DNA of 64,000 bases from Bacilli bacterium (lineage in GTDB: Bacteria; Bacillota_I; Bacilli_A; RF39; UBA660): NCBI GenBank assembly GCA_028708945.1, contig JAQVXV010000003.1, positions 49,206 to 113,205 of the forward strand, read 5' to 3'. The position numbers and the translations under genes are program-made. The notes under the pieces are model-generated. The model was not told the DNA's origin. It made no database searches and worked only from the letters and a program-made list of their open reading frames with translations. Shown in pieces: positions 26,896-36,074 of the stretch (positions are counted from its first letter, which is position 1; each line of letters starts with the position of its first letter).

Positions 26896-28368
26896 TTACG
26901 ATTTTGTTGTGTAATATATTCTTTCAACTTCTAATTTATCAAGAGCACGATTATATATGCGAACATCATCGATCATACCTTTAAAAACTTGATTAGAAGA
27001 CCAATTACCGATATATATATTATCACTTGGATTTATAAAATCATCACTTATTAATTCACCTTCTAATTTACCATTAATATATAACTTCATCGTATTATCT
27101 TCAAAAGTCACAAAAATATGATACCAATTATCCTTAGAAAGTATTGGACTCGCAGTTAAACTATTCCATTTATTTAGATCCTTATAACTAATATAAATTT
27201 TTCGATATGAATTAATAGATAGTTCTAAAGCATTACTTTGACTCATTAAAATTCGACCATTGCTACTAAAACTATTATCGATATTTATCCAAGCACCCCA
27301 TGAATAAGATTGATTATTAAATACATTAGTTAAAACATCATAAGCAGTAATAACCTCATTATTTTTGCTAAACTTATAAGCACCTGTATTCTTATTACCA
27401 TTATTAACCCACTTAGGAGATGTTAAAGGATCTAAACCACTATCGTATCCATGGCCAGAATAATCCTTAATTTTTGCTGTTCTAGTACCATTTACAAAGT
27501 CAGTTGAATACTCTTTATTTTCTAAACTAACATAGGCAATTTGAACATCATATTCAGGACTAAACTGAGTAATATGAATAGTTTGTGAAGTAGCTTTAGC
27601 AATTTGAGTCAAACTTATCCTTGTCCACTCTTTAGTAATTGAATAATCGACATAACCATTAATGTAGGCCTTTATTTTTCCAGAATCACTTAATGAATTA
27701 GGATTTATTCTTGCATAAAAAGATAATGTATAAGGTGAATCAATCGTTAAATTAGGAATCGCTTGATGAATAGCATTAGTAGTACCAGCTGTTCTTTTTG
27801 TCATATTAGTGACATTAGTTTCTTGTCCTAATAAACTTAATCTTTCAAACGTTAAAACAGAATTTTCCCAACTACCCCATTTTAGTCCTAAAGAACCATT
27901 AGAAAATTCAGGACTTACAACTAAATTAACAGTTGGTTCTTGAAAATCATCAAATTTATAATGGGCAACTATCCCATCTTCTAAAGAATTGTTAACATAA
28001 TTCATATCGCCACATTTTAAATGTGGGCTATAATCAAATGAATTAGATCCTAACTTAGTTACTATAACATAACCATTACATTTAATTGAACTTCTTTCAG
28101 GATCGTTTATTTGTTCCAAATAATTACCTTCATATAAGTCTTTAATACTTAGTTCATAAATATCGCCTATATTTTTTGGAAGTTCATCTAAATTTCTCGT
28201 TAAATATAATTTAGCGGCTTCTTTAACAGAGTTTTCATTACTAACATAAGTCTTTATCTTAGCTTCATTAATATAATCAAGAACAATCGGTACTGCTATT
28301 AAAGCAATAATTGCTAAAATAACAATAACTGCTAGTAATTCCATTAAAGTAAATCCTCGTCTTTTCAA
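26896..28368 (-). CDS. Type IV pilin-like protein fused to a LamG-like lectin domain
   Basis: 490 aa. Residues 1-30 are a class III prepilin signal and helix: RRGFTLMELLAVIVILAIIA, with cleavage expected after G5 and Glu at the +5 position of the mature protein. About residues 30-140 are the pilin-like body. The middle (about 145-275) looks like a carbohydrate-binding beta-sandwich. The end (about 315-490) is a LamG/concanavalin-type jelly roll: SWGAWINI, WYHIFVTFEDNTMKLYINGKLEG and MIDDVRIYNRAL. This would be a pilus-tip-like adhesin binding sugars. No pilus assembly genes are in the window. Confidence 0.85.
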   Translation of the reverse strand: MKRRGFTLMELLAVIVILAIIALIAVPIVLDYINEAKIKTYVSNENSVKEAAKLYLTRNLDELPKNIGDIYELSIKDLYEGNYLEQINDPERSSIKCNGYVIVTKLGSNSFDYSPHLKCGDMNYVNNSLEDGIVAHYKFDDFQEPTVNLVVSPEFSNGSLGLKWGSWENSVLTFERLSLLGQETNVTNMTKRTAGTTNAIHQAIPNLTIDSPYTLSFYARINPNSLSDSGKIKAYINGYVDYSITKEWTRISLTQIAKATSQTIHITQFSPEYDVQIAYVSLENKEYSTDFVNGTRTAKIKDYSGHGYDSGLDPLTSPKWVNNGNKNTGAYKFSKNNEVITAYDVLTNVFNNQSYSWGAWINIDNSFSSNGRILMSQSNALELSINSYRKIYISYKDLNKWNSLTASPILSKDNWYHIFVTFEDNTMKLYINGKLEGELISDDFINPSDNIYIGNWSSNQVFKGMIDDVRIYNRALDKLEVERIYYTTKS

Positions 28369-28416
28369 ACTATCACTCCTATTTTATAATTTTAACATAA
28401 TTAAATATTTAATTAA

Positions 28417-29820
28417 TTATTGACTAACCCTTTTTTTAAACACCTTATTTAATATTGCTTTAACAATATTGAGGTTTAAATAAAATGGATATATAGTTCC
28501 AACTAGTACCCCAACTATATACATTATTAAATTATCAGAGTAATAAGTAAGTAGTAAAAATCCAAATATTAAACCACTTATTAAACCATACTTATCTTTA
28601 TCTAAAATTAAAAATTTTTTCATCTTTTTAATGCGGTAAAGATATACAGCATAAGTAGCCAATAAAGTAGAAATAACCGCTGCATATAAACCAATATGTT
28701 TAACTAATGAAATATTGACTAATATATTGATAATAGCTGCTATAAGAGTACTTAATCCCATCGTATTAGTATCCTTATAGGCTGCAAAAATGCCACCACA
28801 ATAACTAGAAATATTATTAAAATAAACTGCTAAAATTAAGATTGGAATATATTGATAAGCATCGTAGTATTCCTTATTAACTAAAGCAGGAAACACAAAA
28901 GGTAAATATGCTAACATACCGATACTTACAGCCATCAACAAATGTTTTAAATTAATATAAATATTATTATAAAATTTATCCTTATCTTCCTTATCAAAAA
29001 CCTTAGAAGCAGATTCCTTCCAAGCCATATAAAAAAACGAATAAAAAGTATTTATAATAGTAGAAAACTTATTAGAAATCGCATATATACCATTAGCAGC
29101 TGTATTAATAAAAGTTACAATAATTAACCTATCTGATAAATTAATAATAATCCAAGAGACACTATTGGGTACTAATGGAATTGAGTACTTTAACATCTCT
29201 TTTAATTTGCTCTTATTTATCTTTTTAAAAGAAAGCAATTTATGAACATTCATCTTTAATAAAAGCCAAATAGATACAGATGCATTCGCTATTATATATG
29301 CTAAAAATAAACTAACTACTCCCCATTTTAAAATTGCAATAAAAACAACATTCAATATTACTGTAAATAAACTAGATAAAGACGCAAATATTGAATACAG
29401 TTTATAATCTCCCTGTCCTCTTGAACAAGACCCTGCTAAAGTACTTAATATACTCGCTAAAACAAAAAAAATTAAATAAACGGTATATGGATAATTAAAA
29501 ATAGTACCACATAGATATATAACCCCTGCACCTATAACCATATTAGTTAAAGTCACAATCACCGCGTGACTAATAACTTCACTTTTTTCTTCATCATTTT
29601 TAGCATCGATTAAAAATCTAAACATTGCTTCTTCAATCAATAAAGTTATAAAAGGGATAATGAAAATTGATAAAGTATTAAGTAAATCATAATCTCCATA
29701 TTCCGATGTCGATAAAATCGATGTATATAATGGTAATAAAAGAAAACTGATTACTTGAGTACTACTTTTTCCAAAAGCAATCATAAAGGTATTCTTTAGA
29801 AGTTCTTTTTTTTGATTCAT
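28417..29820 (-). CDS. Flippase of the MOP superfamily (polysaccharide or lipid-linked)
   Basis: 467 aa with 12-14 hydrophobic segments. N-terminus KNTFMIAFGKSSTQVISFLLLPLYT, then SEYGDYDLLNTLSIFIIPF, the usual start of Wzx-like flippases. Placed in a cell-wall cluster between a D-Asp-ligase-like gene and the pilin-lectin gene, so it could export either lipid II or a separate wall glycan unit. The sequence alone does not decide. Confidence 0.8.
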   Translation of the reverse strand: MNQKKELLKNTFMIAFGKSSTQVISFLLLPLYTSILSTSEYGDYDLLNTLSIFIIPFITLLIEEAMFRFLIDAKNDEEKSEVISHAVIVTLTNMVIGAGVIYLCGTIFNYPYTVYLIFFVLASILSTLAGSCSRGQGDYKLYSIFASLSSLFTVILNVVFIAILKWGVVSLFLAYIIANASVSIWLLLKMNVHKLLSFKKINKSKLKEMLKYSIPLVPNSVSWIIINLSDRLIIVTFINTAANGIYAISNKFSTIINTFYSFFYMAWKESASKVFDKEDKDKFYNNIYINLKHLLMAVSIGMLAYLPFVFPALVNKEYYDAYQYIPILILAVYFNNISSYCGGIFAAYKDTNTMGLSTLIAAIINILVNISLVKHIGLYAAVISTLLATYAVYLYRIKKMKKFLILDKDKYGLISGLIFGFLLLTYYSDNLIMYIVGVLVGTIYPFYLNLNIVKAILNKVFKKRVSQ

Positions 29821-29829
29821 AATTCACCT

Positions 29830-31047
29830 CTACCAATTATTTTCTTTATACTTTTTAATATAATTTAACTTTCTTAAAGAAAGCCAAAGCTTCCTTTTTA
29901 ACAAATTATCTTTTGAATAATCAAGTGGATCATAAAATCTTTTTTGTTTTATTAACTCATTTATTTTATCTTTAAGGCCACGATTTAAAACATAATCATC
30001 GATTACTTTCTTAGGTACAAAAGATAAACATACCTCTTGATCAATAAATTCAAATTCTAACTCTTTTTTATACAACAAATCATTTACAATATACTTTACA
30101 ATATTATAACCACAAGGTGTCAAATAATAACTTGATCTAGCTTGGCGTGGATTAATTTCTAAAACCTTAAACTTTTGATCGTCTTCATCATATTTTAAGT
30201 CAATCTCTGCAAAACCTTGATAATCTAGTGTATCTATAAATTCTCTTAACTGTTCTACTGTTTTACCATAAGGACCTAAATTACAATAGCCATTAACTAA
30301 AACAGTACAATTACCTACACCTGTTATAGTGCGCTCTTGTAATCCTATTTGGGCAAAAGTCATCAACTTACATTTTCTTGTATGGTCACAATAAAATATA
30401 ACATCACATAAATAACTATCATCCCCAGATATAAATTTTTGTAAAATCAAAGTACCGTTATATTTAGAATCTTTTATTTGTTTAACAACTGATATCAATT
30501 CTTCGACACTTTTTAATTTATAAACCTTAGCTTGATTTTCAAACTCATGATGATGATAACTAACTCCATCACCAGGTTTCACTATAATTGGAAGTCCTAA
30601 CTTTGAAACACGTTTTAAATCTAACTCATCATTGATATTGTATATATAAGTTTCTGGTAAATCAATTGAAGAGTCTTCATACACTTCATAAAATTTATCT
30701 TTAACTAATAAACTATTCATTAACTCTTCACTTATATCATTAAATAAATAATATTTTTTGAAAAATTCTTTATTTTCAATTATTAATCTAACATAATTAT
30801 CATTAGTAGGAATCAAAATTAATTTTTTATCTTGATGTTTTAGTGCAAAATCTTCTAACACACGAATAAACACTTCTTTTTCATGTAATCTTGGTTCTAT
30901 TTGTAGATTAATTATCTTACTATAACTAGTAAACTTCATCGGTTCCTTACCAATTACATAAGCTTTTTTATTATAAGCTTCATGTGTATTTCTAGCCATA
31001 TAATAACTATTAATATCCGTTCCTATTAAAACTATTTCAAAATCCAT
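29830..31047 (-). CDS. ATP-grasp ligase resembling D-aspartate ligase (Asl family)
   Basis: 405 aa. The N-terminus IVLIGTDINSYYMARNTHEAY and TSYSKIINLQIEP, and the C-terminal YQGFAEIDLKYDEDDQKFKV followed by LEINPRQARSSYYLT, match the layout of the Enterococcus faecium D-aspartate ligase as I remember it. The ATP-grasp Lys and Glu/Asn metal ligands (PIIVKPGDG, EINPR) are present. That enzyme ligates D-Asp to the Lys side chain of UDP-MurNAc-pentapeptide to make the cross-bridge. It lies two bp downstream of the alanine racemase gene. The substrate here is not proven; MurE in this window looks DAP-type. Confidence 0.75.
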   Translation of the reverse strand: MDFEIVLIGTDINSYYMARNTHEAYNKKAYVIGKEPMKFTSYSKIINLQIEPRLHEKEVFIRVLEDFALKHQDKKLILIPTNDNYVRLIIENKEFFKKYYLFNDISEELMNSLLVKDKFYEVYEDSSIDLPETYIYNINDELDLKRVSKLGLPIIVKPGDGVSYHHHEFENQAKVYKLKSVEELISVVKQIKDSKYNGTLILQKFISGDDSYLCDVIFYCDHTRKCKLMTFAQIGLQERTITGVGNCTVLVNGYCNLGPYGKTVEQLREFIDTLDYQGFAEIDLKYDEDDQKFKVLEINPRQARSSYYLTPCGYNIVKYIVNDLLYKKELEFEFIDQEVCLSFVPKKVIDDYVLNRGLKDKINELIKQKRFYDPLDYSKDNLLKRKLWLSLRKLNYIKKYKENNW

Positions 31048-31049
31048 AC

Positions 31050-32210
31050 TTACCTCTTTCTATATATCCTTGGTACTGATGATGGAATACTAGTAACAAC
31101 ATAATGTGGAGTACACTTTATATAACTAGCGACATCCCTTATTCTAATACCATTGCCTATTAAATATACCTTGTCCTTTAAATGTACATCTTCGTCGATT
31201 TTAACCGTTATCATACCCATACTAACATCACCGACAATTTGATATTTTTTATCGTTTATAACCACCATTCTCAAAGTATTATTAAGATTTATACCATCAG
31301 CATAACCAACTGGTAAAACCGCTATTAACATATCTTCTTCTGCTTGATAGTTATTACCATATCCAATAAAACTCCCTTTTTTAATATTTTTTATTTCCAT
31401 AACCTCAGTTATATAAGAAAATGCATCTTTGACATCTATATCAAAATCAGGTGCAATTTGAATGTTATTTTTCTTCCATAAATGAGTATATTTTAATTTT
31501 CTAAGATATCCTTTAAAACCTTTAAAATTTAACTTACGAGGTGAAACTCCATACATTAAAATTCCCAATCTAACACCATTACAAAAGTCTATTTTAGGAT
31601 GTATTACAATCGAATTACTACTACCCATATGAACAATTGGAACCTTATTTAAATCGATGTTTTGAGTTAATTTTCTAAATTTATCAACTTGTTCATTCCA
31701 TCTAACGTCATATAGTCCTGGGGTCGCAAAATGAGAGAAAATTCCTTCTAACTCAATTTTTTTATTATCAATTAAATTATAATAAATCTCTTCAATTTTT
31801 TTAGAGTCATCAATTCCTATACGATTCATACCAGTATCTATCTTTAAATGAACCTTTAATCCTTTTTTATCTAATTTTTTTAATTCTTTAAAATATTGAT
31901 AACTACTAATAGTTATTGCAATGTTATTTAAAATACATTCATCTATATACTCTAAATCAATTGGTTCTAAACAAAGAATCGGGATATTTTGATAACTATT
32001 TCTAACTTCGATTGCCTCATCTAAATTAGAAACTGCTAAATAATTAATACCAGATTCAATCATAGGTCCTATTACTTCTATACCATGTCCATAAGCATTA
32101 CCTTTAACAACACCAAAATAATAATCATAATCATTGTATTTGTTAATGATATTAGAAACATTGTCTTTAATAACATCTAAATCGATCTCTATGTATGTTT
32201 TCCTAAACAT
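31050..32210 (-). CDS. alr: Alanine racemase
   Basis: 386 aa, PLP fold type III. The PLP lysine motif YFGVVKGNAYGHG lies near residue 35, GVRLGILMYGVSP near 205, and SFIGYGNNYQAEEDMLIAVLPVGYADG near 255, which holds the second catalytic Tyr region. It produces D-Ala for peptidoglycan, or in this context possibly D-Asp for the neighbouring ligase. The ATG at 32210 (MFRKTY) has AGGTG upstream; a longer frame from 32267 overlaps the PBP terminator. Confidence 0.9.
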   Translation of the reverse strand: MFRKTYIEIDLDVIKDNVSNIINKYNDYDYYFGVVKGNAYGHGIEVIGPMIESGINYLAVSNLDEAIEVRNSYQNIPILCLEPIDLEYIDECILNNIAITISSYQYFKELKKLDKKGLKVHLKIDTGMNRIGIDDSKKIEEIYYNLIDNKKIELEGIFSHFATPGLYDVRWNEQVDKFRKLTQNIDLNKVPIVHMGSSNSIVIHPKIDFCNGVRLGILMYGVSPRKLNFKGFKGYLRKLKYTHLWKKNNIQIAPDFDIDVKDAFSYITEVMEIKNIKKGSFIGYGNNYQAEEDMLIAVLPVGYADGINLNNTLRMVVINDKKYQIVGDVSMGMITVKIDEDVHLKDKVYLIGNGIRIRDVASYIKCTPHYVVTSIPSSVPRIYRKR

Positions 32211-32261
32211 ATCTTCACCTACCTTCTTAATTATATCTAATATATTACCATTTGTAAACAA

Positions 32262-32286
32262 AAGCAAGACAAATTAAGTCTTGCTT
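32262..32286 (-). terminator. Intrinsic terminator of the PBP gene
   Basis: Perfect nine-bp stem aagcaagac/gtcttgctt with a seven-base loop and T-rich end on the minus strand. It separates the C-terminal PBP part from alr, so alr needs its own promoter. Confidence 0.8.
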
Positions 32287-32294
32287 ATTTACAA

Positions 32295-32953
32295 TTAGTT
32301 GAGCATTAATCTGACAATTTCACCTTCATAGATATTTAAACCAGGTGTTGGTGATTGATGGATTACTTTCTCACCCTTACCAGAAAACTCAACTTTAAAT
32401 TTTTTTAATTCTTTTACTGCCTCTTTAGGTTTTAATCCAACAACATTAGGAATAACAGCATATTTACGGTCAAAATAATTATATTTTTTTTCAAGACCAT
32501 CTTTTCTTCTTTCTATTTCTAAAGCATTTATACTATCTAGTAATATTTGACGGGCAATAGGCGCTGCTATTGTTCCTCCATATTGTGTAACACCTTTAGC
32601 ATTATCAATAGCGATATAAACAACAACTTCAGGATTATCTGCTGGTAAGAAACCAATAAAAGAAGTAATATAGTTTCCTACCATATATCTACCATTTAAA
32701 ACCTTTTGAGCAGTACCTGTCTTACCGCCTACTCTATATCCATCGATAAACGCATTTCTTCCAGTCCCATATGAAACAACTTTTTCTAAGGCATCTCTTA
32801 CTTTTAAACTAGTATCTTCACTAATAACCTTTCTAACTACTTTAGGACTATTTTCTAAAATCACACTATTAGTTTCTGGTTCATTTAAACTTTTAACTAT
32901 ATATGGTTGATATAAGACACCACCATTAATTGCTGCACTTACTGCTGTTATTT
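32295..32953 (-). pseudogene. C-terminal part of the interrupted class B penicillin-binding protein (KTG motif and PASTA domain)
   Basis: About 219 codons without a normal start. From the core outward it reads QQITAVSAAINGGVLYQPYIVK, then GGKTGTAQKV (the KTG motif of transpeptidases, about residue 497 of the restored protein), FIGFLPADNPEVVVYIAID, and a single C-terminal PASTA-like domain (VIPNVVGLKPKEAVKELKK). Joined to 45326-46583 at the shared core it completes a 638-aa protein. A GTG at 32864 could start a 189-aa fragment, but no good ribosome site is visible. A TAA lies just upstream in the element, so no read-through from it is possible. Confidence 0.9.
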
Positions 32954-34518
32954 GTTGTATAGTAATCAGTTAAATGAAAGTTATGACCCTTTTTATCACT
33001 TATAGCATATATAACTTTATTTGATTTAAATTTAATCTCTAATTTAGCTTTAGAATCTTCACGCTCAACTATTATTTTATCTATTAAAGAATTAAATATT
33101 TCATTAAAGCATGAATGACTACTTTTAATTAATTCACTTTTAATTATATCTAATTTATTAATTGATTTTTCTTTATTAATATTTTCTTTAACTTCAAGTT
33201 CTAACTCTTCTTTTTTTATTAAAAAATCTTTTTTTGATATTTTAGATTCAATATATAGATCTAATAACTTATTTTTTTTCATATCTAAATTACTTATTTT
33301 TTTAGAAATATTTAAATCATTTTTATCTAAATATAGTTTATAATAATCTAATAAATTAGAGATTATTTCATTATCAATATTAATTAAATCGTTAAAAAAT
33401 TTATCTAATTGATACTCAAACAACTTTGAATTAGAACATCCTTTAATACCTTTTTTACGGTAAATTGAACATTCCCAAGCCGGATTTTTTAATCTAGCAC
33501 CTGAACTACTACGATGGTAAGAGGAATCATGGGTCTTGCAAAATATTTTACCACTGTAAGTATATCTATTCTGAAATACCTTAGTATCTTGATTGCGGTT
33601 TCTAAAAGAAGCTTTAATTTTTTTTAACTTTTCATTAGCACGCTCCCATAATTCCTCACTTACTAAAGGTGGCACATTTTCAAAATCTTTATATACTTTC
33701 CAATCTGATTGATTTAATTTTTGTTTTAATTTAGTTCTATAATCAACTATTTTAGTCTTATGTCCACAGTAGTAACCTTTGTATTTAGGATTTGCAATTA
33801 TCCTTTGAATCACCATTATATCAATTTTATTTCCTTTAGTATTTAAGTAATTTTTTTTAAACAATAGCTTTGATAAAGATGATAAAGAAATTGAAGTATT
33901 CGCATAATTATCATAGATAAATCTAATCATTTCAGCTTGATTTTCATCAATTATTAACTTACCTTTTGATTTAGTATAACCATAGATATTAGAACATCCT
34001 AAAACAACACCATTTTCAATCGATCTCTTCATTCCAAAAGAAACCCTTTCCGATAACTTTCTAACTTCATCTTGGGCAACACTAGCCATTATAGTTAACC
34101 TTAATTCACTATCAGGAAGAATAGTATTAATATTGTCATTTAAAAAATAAACCCCAACACCATATTGTAATAAATCTTGGGTATATTTAATACTATCGAT
34201 TGTATTTCTTGAAAATCTGGATATTTCTTTAGTTAATATTAAATCAAATTTATTATCTTTAGCATCTTTAATCATTTGAATAAAATTTTCTCGTTTTTTT
34301 ATTGAAGTACCACTTATTCCTTCATCTATATATCCAGAAATAAAAGACCAATTAGAATTTTTTTTAATATAATCCTCAAAATAACTTACTTGAGACTCTA
34401 AAGAATGTATTTGTTCATCTTTATCAGTAGAAACCCTGGCATAGAAAGTTACTTTTAACTTCATATCTTGAATAGAAGTACCCGATAACATCTTATTTCT
34501 AATTTGATAAAGATTCAT
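32926..34518 (-). CDS. Large serine recombinase (site-specific integrase/excisionase of the element)
   Basis: 530 aa as integrated. Resolvase-type catalytic domain: TFYARVSTDKDEQ with Ser30, then YIDEGISGTSIKKR, LTKEISRFSRN and SVAQDEVRKLSERVSFGMK. A recombinase domain follows (about 180-300), a Zn-ribbon with CKTH...C...C near 326-360, and a Lys-rich coiled coil (about 385-470). The ATG at 34518 has AAGGAT upstream. The frame crosses the attachment core at 32954-32962; the last eight residues (NNSSKCSN) come from host PBP DNA in another frame. In the circular form it would continue 34 codons to a TAA at 45220-45222. Confidence 0.92.
   Translation of the reverse strand: MNLYQIRNKMLSGTSIQDMKLKVTFYARVSTDKDEQIHSLESQVSYFEDYIKKNSNWSFISGYIDEGISGTSIKKRENFIQMIKDAKDNKFDLILTKEISRFSRNTIDSIKYTQDLLQYGVGVYFLNDNINTILPDSELRLTIMASVAQDEVRKLSERVSFGMKRSIENGVVLGCSNIYGYTKSKGKLIIDENQAEMIRFIYDNYANTSISLSSLSKLLFKKNYLNTKGNKIDIMVIQRIIANPKYKGYYCGHKTKIVDYRTKLKQKLNQSDWKVYKDFENVPPLVSEELWERANEKLKKIKASFRNRNQDTKVFQNRYTYSGKIFCKTHDSSYHRSSSGARLKNPAWECSIYRKKGIKGCSNSKLFEYQLDKFFNDLINIDNEIISNLLDYYKLYLDKNDLNISKKISNLDMKKNKLLDLYIESKISKKDFLIKKEELELEVKENINKEKSINKLDIIKSELIKSSHSCFNEIFNSLIDKIIVEREDSKAKLEIKFKSNKVIYAISDKKGHNFHLTDYYTTNNSSKCSN
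32954..32962. repeat. Attachment core copy at the low-coordinate end (gttgtatag)
   Basis: Nine-bp direct repeat, identical to 45326-45334, placed exactly at the PBP breakpoint. On the element side it is followed by the 20-bp arm tagtaatcagttaaatgaaa (32960-32979, three bases shared with the core). Confidence 0.85.
32960..32979. other. attP half-site arm, low end
   Basis: tagtaatcagttaaatgaaa. Its reverse complement matches 45306-45325 at 19 of 20 positions. In the joined circle the two arms flank the six-base centre gttgta. Confidence 0.8.
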
Positions 34519-34642
34519 GATTATCCTTTATCATCAGTAATAACTTATTTGATATAAAATTGTACATATTAATATCTATAATGTTTTTTTTATATAAATC
34601 TCTATTCAAAATTAATTGGATTTCTAATTTTTCTTTGTCCAA
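34499..34642 (-). CDS. Small ORF (47 aa) upstream of and overlapping the recombinase
   Basis: Starts at TTG 34642 with an AGGTGAT site four bases upstream and ends 20 bp inside the recombinase gene. The product begins with MDKEKLEIQLILNRDLYKKN and is predicted to be mostly helical. Short ORFs of this kind, with a helical 'LI..N...L..G.I....Y..I' pattern, are often found directly before large serine recombinases of Firmicutes elements. It could be a regulator or a recombination directionality factor; no proof. The ribosome site argues that it is translated. Confidence 0.55.
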   Translation of the reverse strand: MDKEKLEIQLILNRDLYKKNIIDINMYNFISNKLLLMIKDNHESLSN

Positions 34643-34674
34643 CTATATCACCTATTTAAAACTATTAATAAAAC

Positions 34675-34700
34675 AAAAAAAAAGAACTATTTGTTCCTTT
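34675..34700 (-). terminator. Intrinsic terminator after the phosphomutase gene
   Basis: Stem aaagaac/gttccttt with a five-base loop (one G-U) and a long T-run on the minus strand. It separates the sugar operon from the recombinase module. Confidence 0.75.
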
Positions 34701-36074
34701 TTAATAACTTACCTTTAATTTATCTAAAAGCAAAGTGAATTCTTCTTTAACTTCTTCTAATCTTTCTATAGTTGTCGCTTCAAACCTCATTGTAATATGC
34801 GGTCCAGTATTAGAAGCTCTTACTAAAGCCCAAGAATCTTCCCATTCAACACGAATACCATCGATATCAATAGATTTATAACCTTTTTCTTTAGCATATT
34901 TTTTTACATCTTCAATAATTGAAAATTTAGATCTATCTGTAACTTCTAATTTAAGTTCTGGAGTTGAATAGTATTTGTTAATACCTTTTTTAAATAAAGA
35001 TAAATCAAGATCACTTTGAGATAAAAGTTCAACTAAACGTAACCCTGCATATAATCCATCATCAATACCTGGAAATTTATCATTGAAAAATAAATGTCCT
35101 GAATATTCACCACCAAAATCGATGTTTTTTTCTTGAACAGCTCTATAAGCATATGAGTTACCAGTTCTATTCATAATTGGTTCAATGTCTAATTTTTCAA
35201 GTTCATCTGTTAATGACTTTGAACATTTAACATCAAAAAGTGCTTTTCTATTTTTTAGCGAATCATTTAAATGACGATAGAAAATAGCCATTAAAATATC
35301 TACACTGATAATGTCACCTTTTTCATCAACTACACCAATACGATCTCCATCAGCATCAATCATTAAACCGATATCGTATTTATTTTCTAAGACACTTTCT
35401 TTTAAATCTAACATATTTTCATACACAGAAGGATCTGCTGGGTGATTTGGAAAATTTCCATCGCTTTCAGCATATAAAAGTTTATAGTCAATTGGTAACT
35501 CATTCAATAATCTATCTGCTATTATAGAACCTGTTCCATTACCACAATCTAATATAACTTTTACTCTCCTATTTCCAAAATCAAGTGAATCTTTAATTAA
35601 ATTAATATAGTCTTCAGTAATGTCATATTTTTCTTCTATACCTTCTACTTCACCTTTAATAAAATCACCTTGTATGATAAAATCTCTAAATTCTAAAATT
35701 TCATCTCCTAAGGCATTTCCCTTTTCTTCAAATGATAATTTAAAACCATTATATTCTTTTGGATTATGGCTTGCTGTAATCATCATTCCAATCCAATTGT
35801 CTAACAGTATTCGACCATAATAATACATTGGTGAAGTTACTAGTCCTAGATTAATTACATCTGCTCCAGTACTAGTAACACCTTTAATAAGATTTTCGCT
35901 GATAGGAACAGACGACAACCTATTGTCATAGCCAATTAAGACACTTTTTTTACCCATTTGGATAGCTTTAGTCCCTATCGCTTGTCCTATAACATACGCT
36001 ACCTCATCATCTATATCTTTAGGATATATTCCTCTTATATCATATGCTCTGAATATTGACTTATTTATTTTCAT
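34701..36074 (-). CDS. Phosphoglucomutase/phosphomannomutase (alpha-D-phosphohexomutase family)
   Basis: 457 aa. Catalytic phosphoserine loop TASHNPKEYNG near residue 98, metal loop DADGDRIG near 240, sugar-binding GGEYSGHLFF near 325, and phosphate-binding RASNTGPHITMRFEA near the end. Converts glucose-6-P to glucose-1-P or the mannose equivalent, in the cytoplasm. Start: the second of two adjacent ATGs (36074), seven bases after AAGGAG. It overlaps pgi by 14 bp. Glucose-1-P would feed UDP-glucose for the synthase in the same operon. Confidence 0.9.
   Translation of the reverse strand: MKINKSIFRAYDIRGIYPKDIDDEVAYVIGQAIGTKAIQMGKKSVLIGYDNRLSSVPISENLIKGVTSTGADVINLGLVTSPMYYYGRILLDNWIGMMITASHNPKEYNGFKLSFEEKGNALGDEILEFRDFIIQGDFIKGEVEGIEEKYDITEDYINLIKDSLDFGNRRVKVILDCGNGTGSIIADRLLNELPIDYKLLYAESDGNFPNHPADPSVYENMLDLKESVLENKYDIGLMIDADGDRIGVVDEKGDIISVDILMAIFYRHLNDSLKNRKALFDVKCSKSLTDELEKLDIEPIMNRTGNSYAYRAVQEKNIDFGGEYSGHLFFNDKFPGIDDGLYAGLRLVELLSQSDLDLSLFKKGINKYYSTPELKLEVTDRSKFSIIEDVKKYAKEKGYKSIDIDGIRVEWEDSWALVRASNTGPHITMRFEATTIERLEEVKEEFTLLLDKLKVSY

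Noticed and set aside
32295..32864. A stand-alone 189-aa protein with a KTG motif and PASTA domain
   Set aside because: It starts at a GTG inside the PBP frame with no ribosome site; it is the tail of the interrupted gene.
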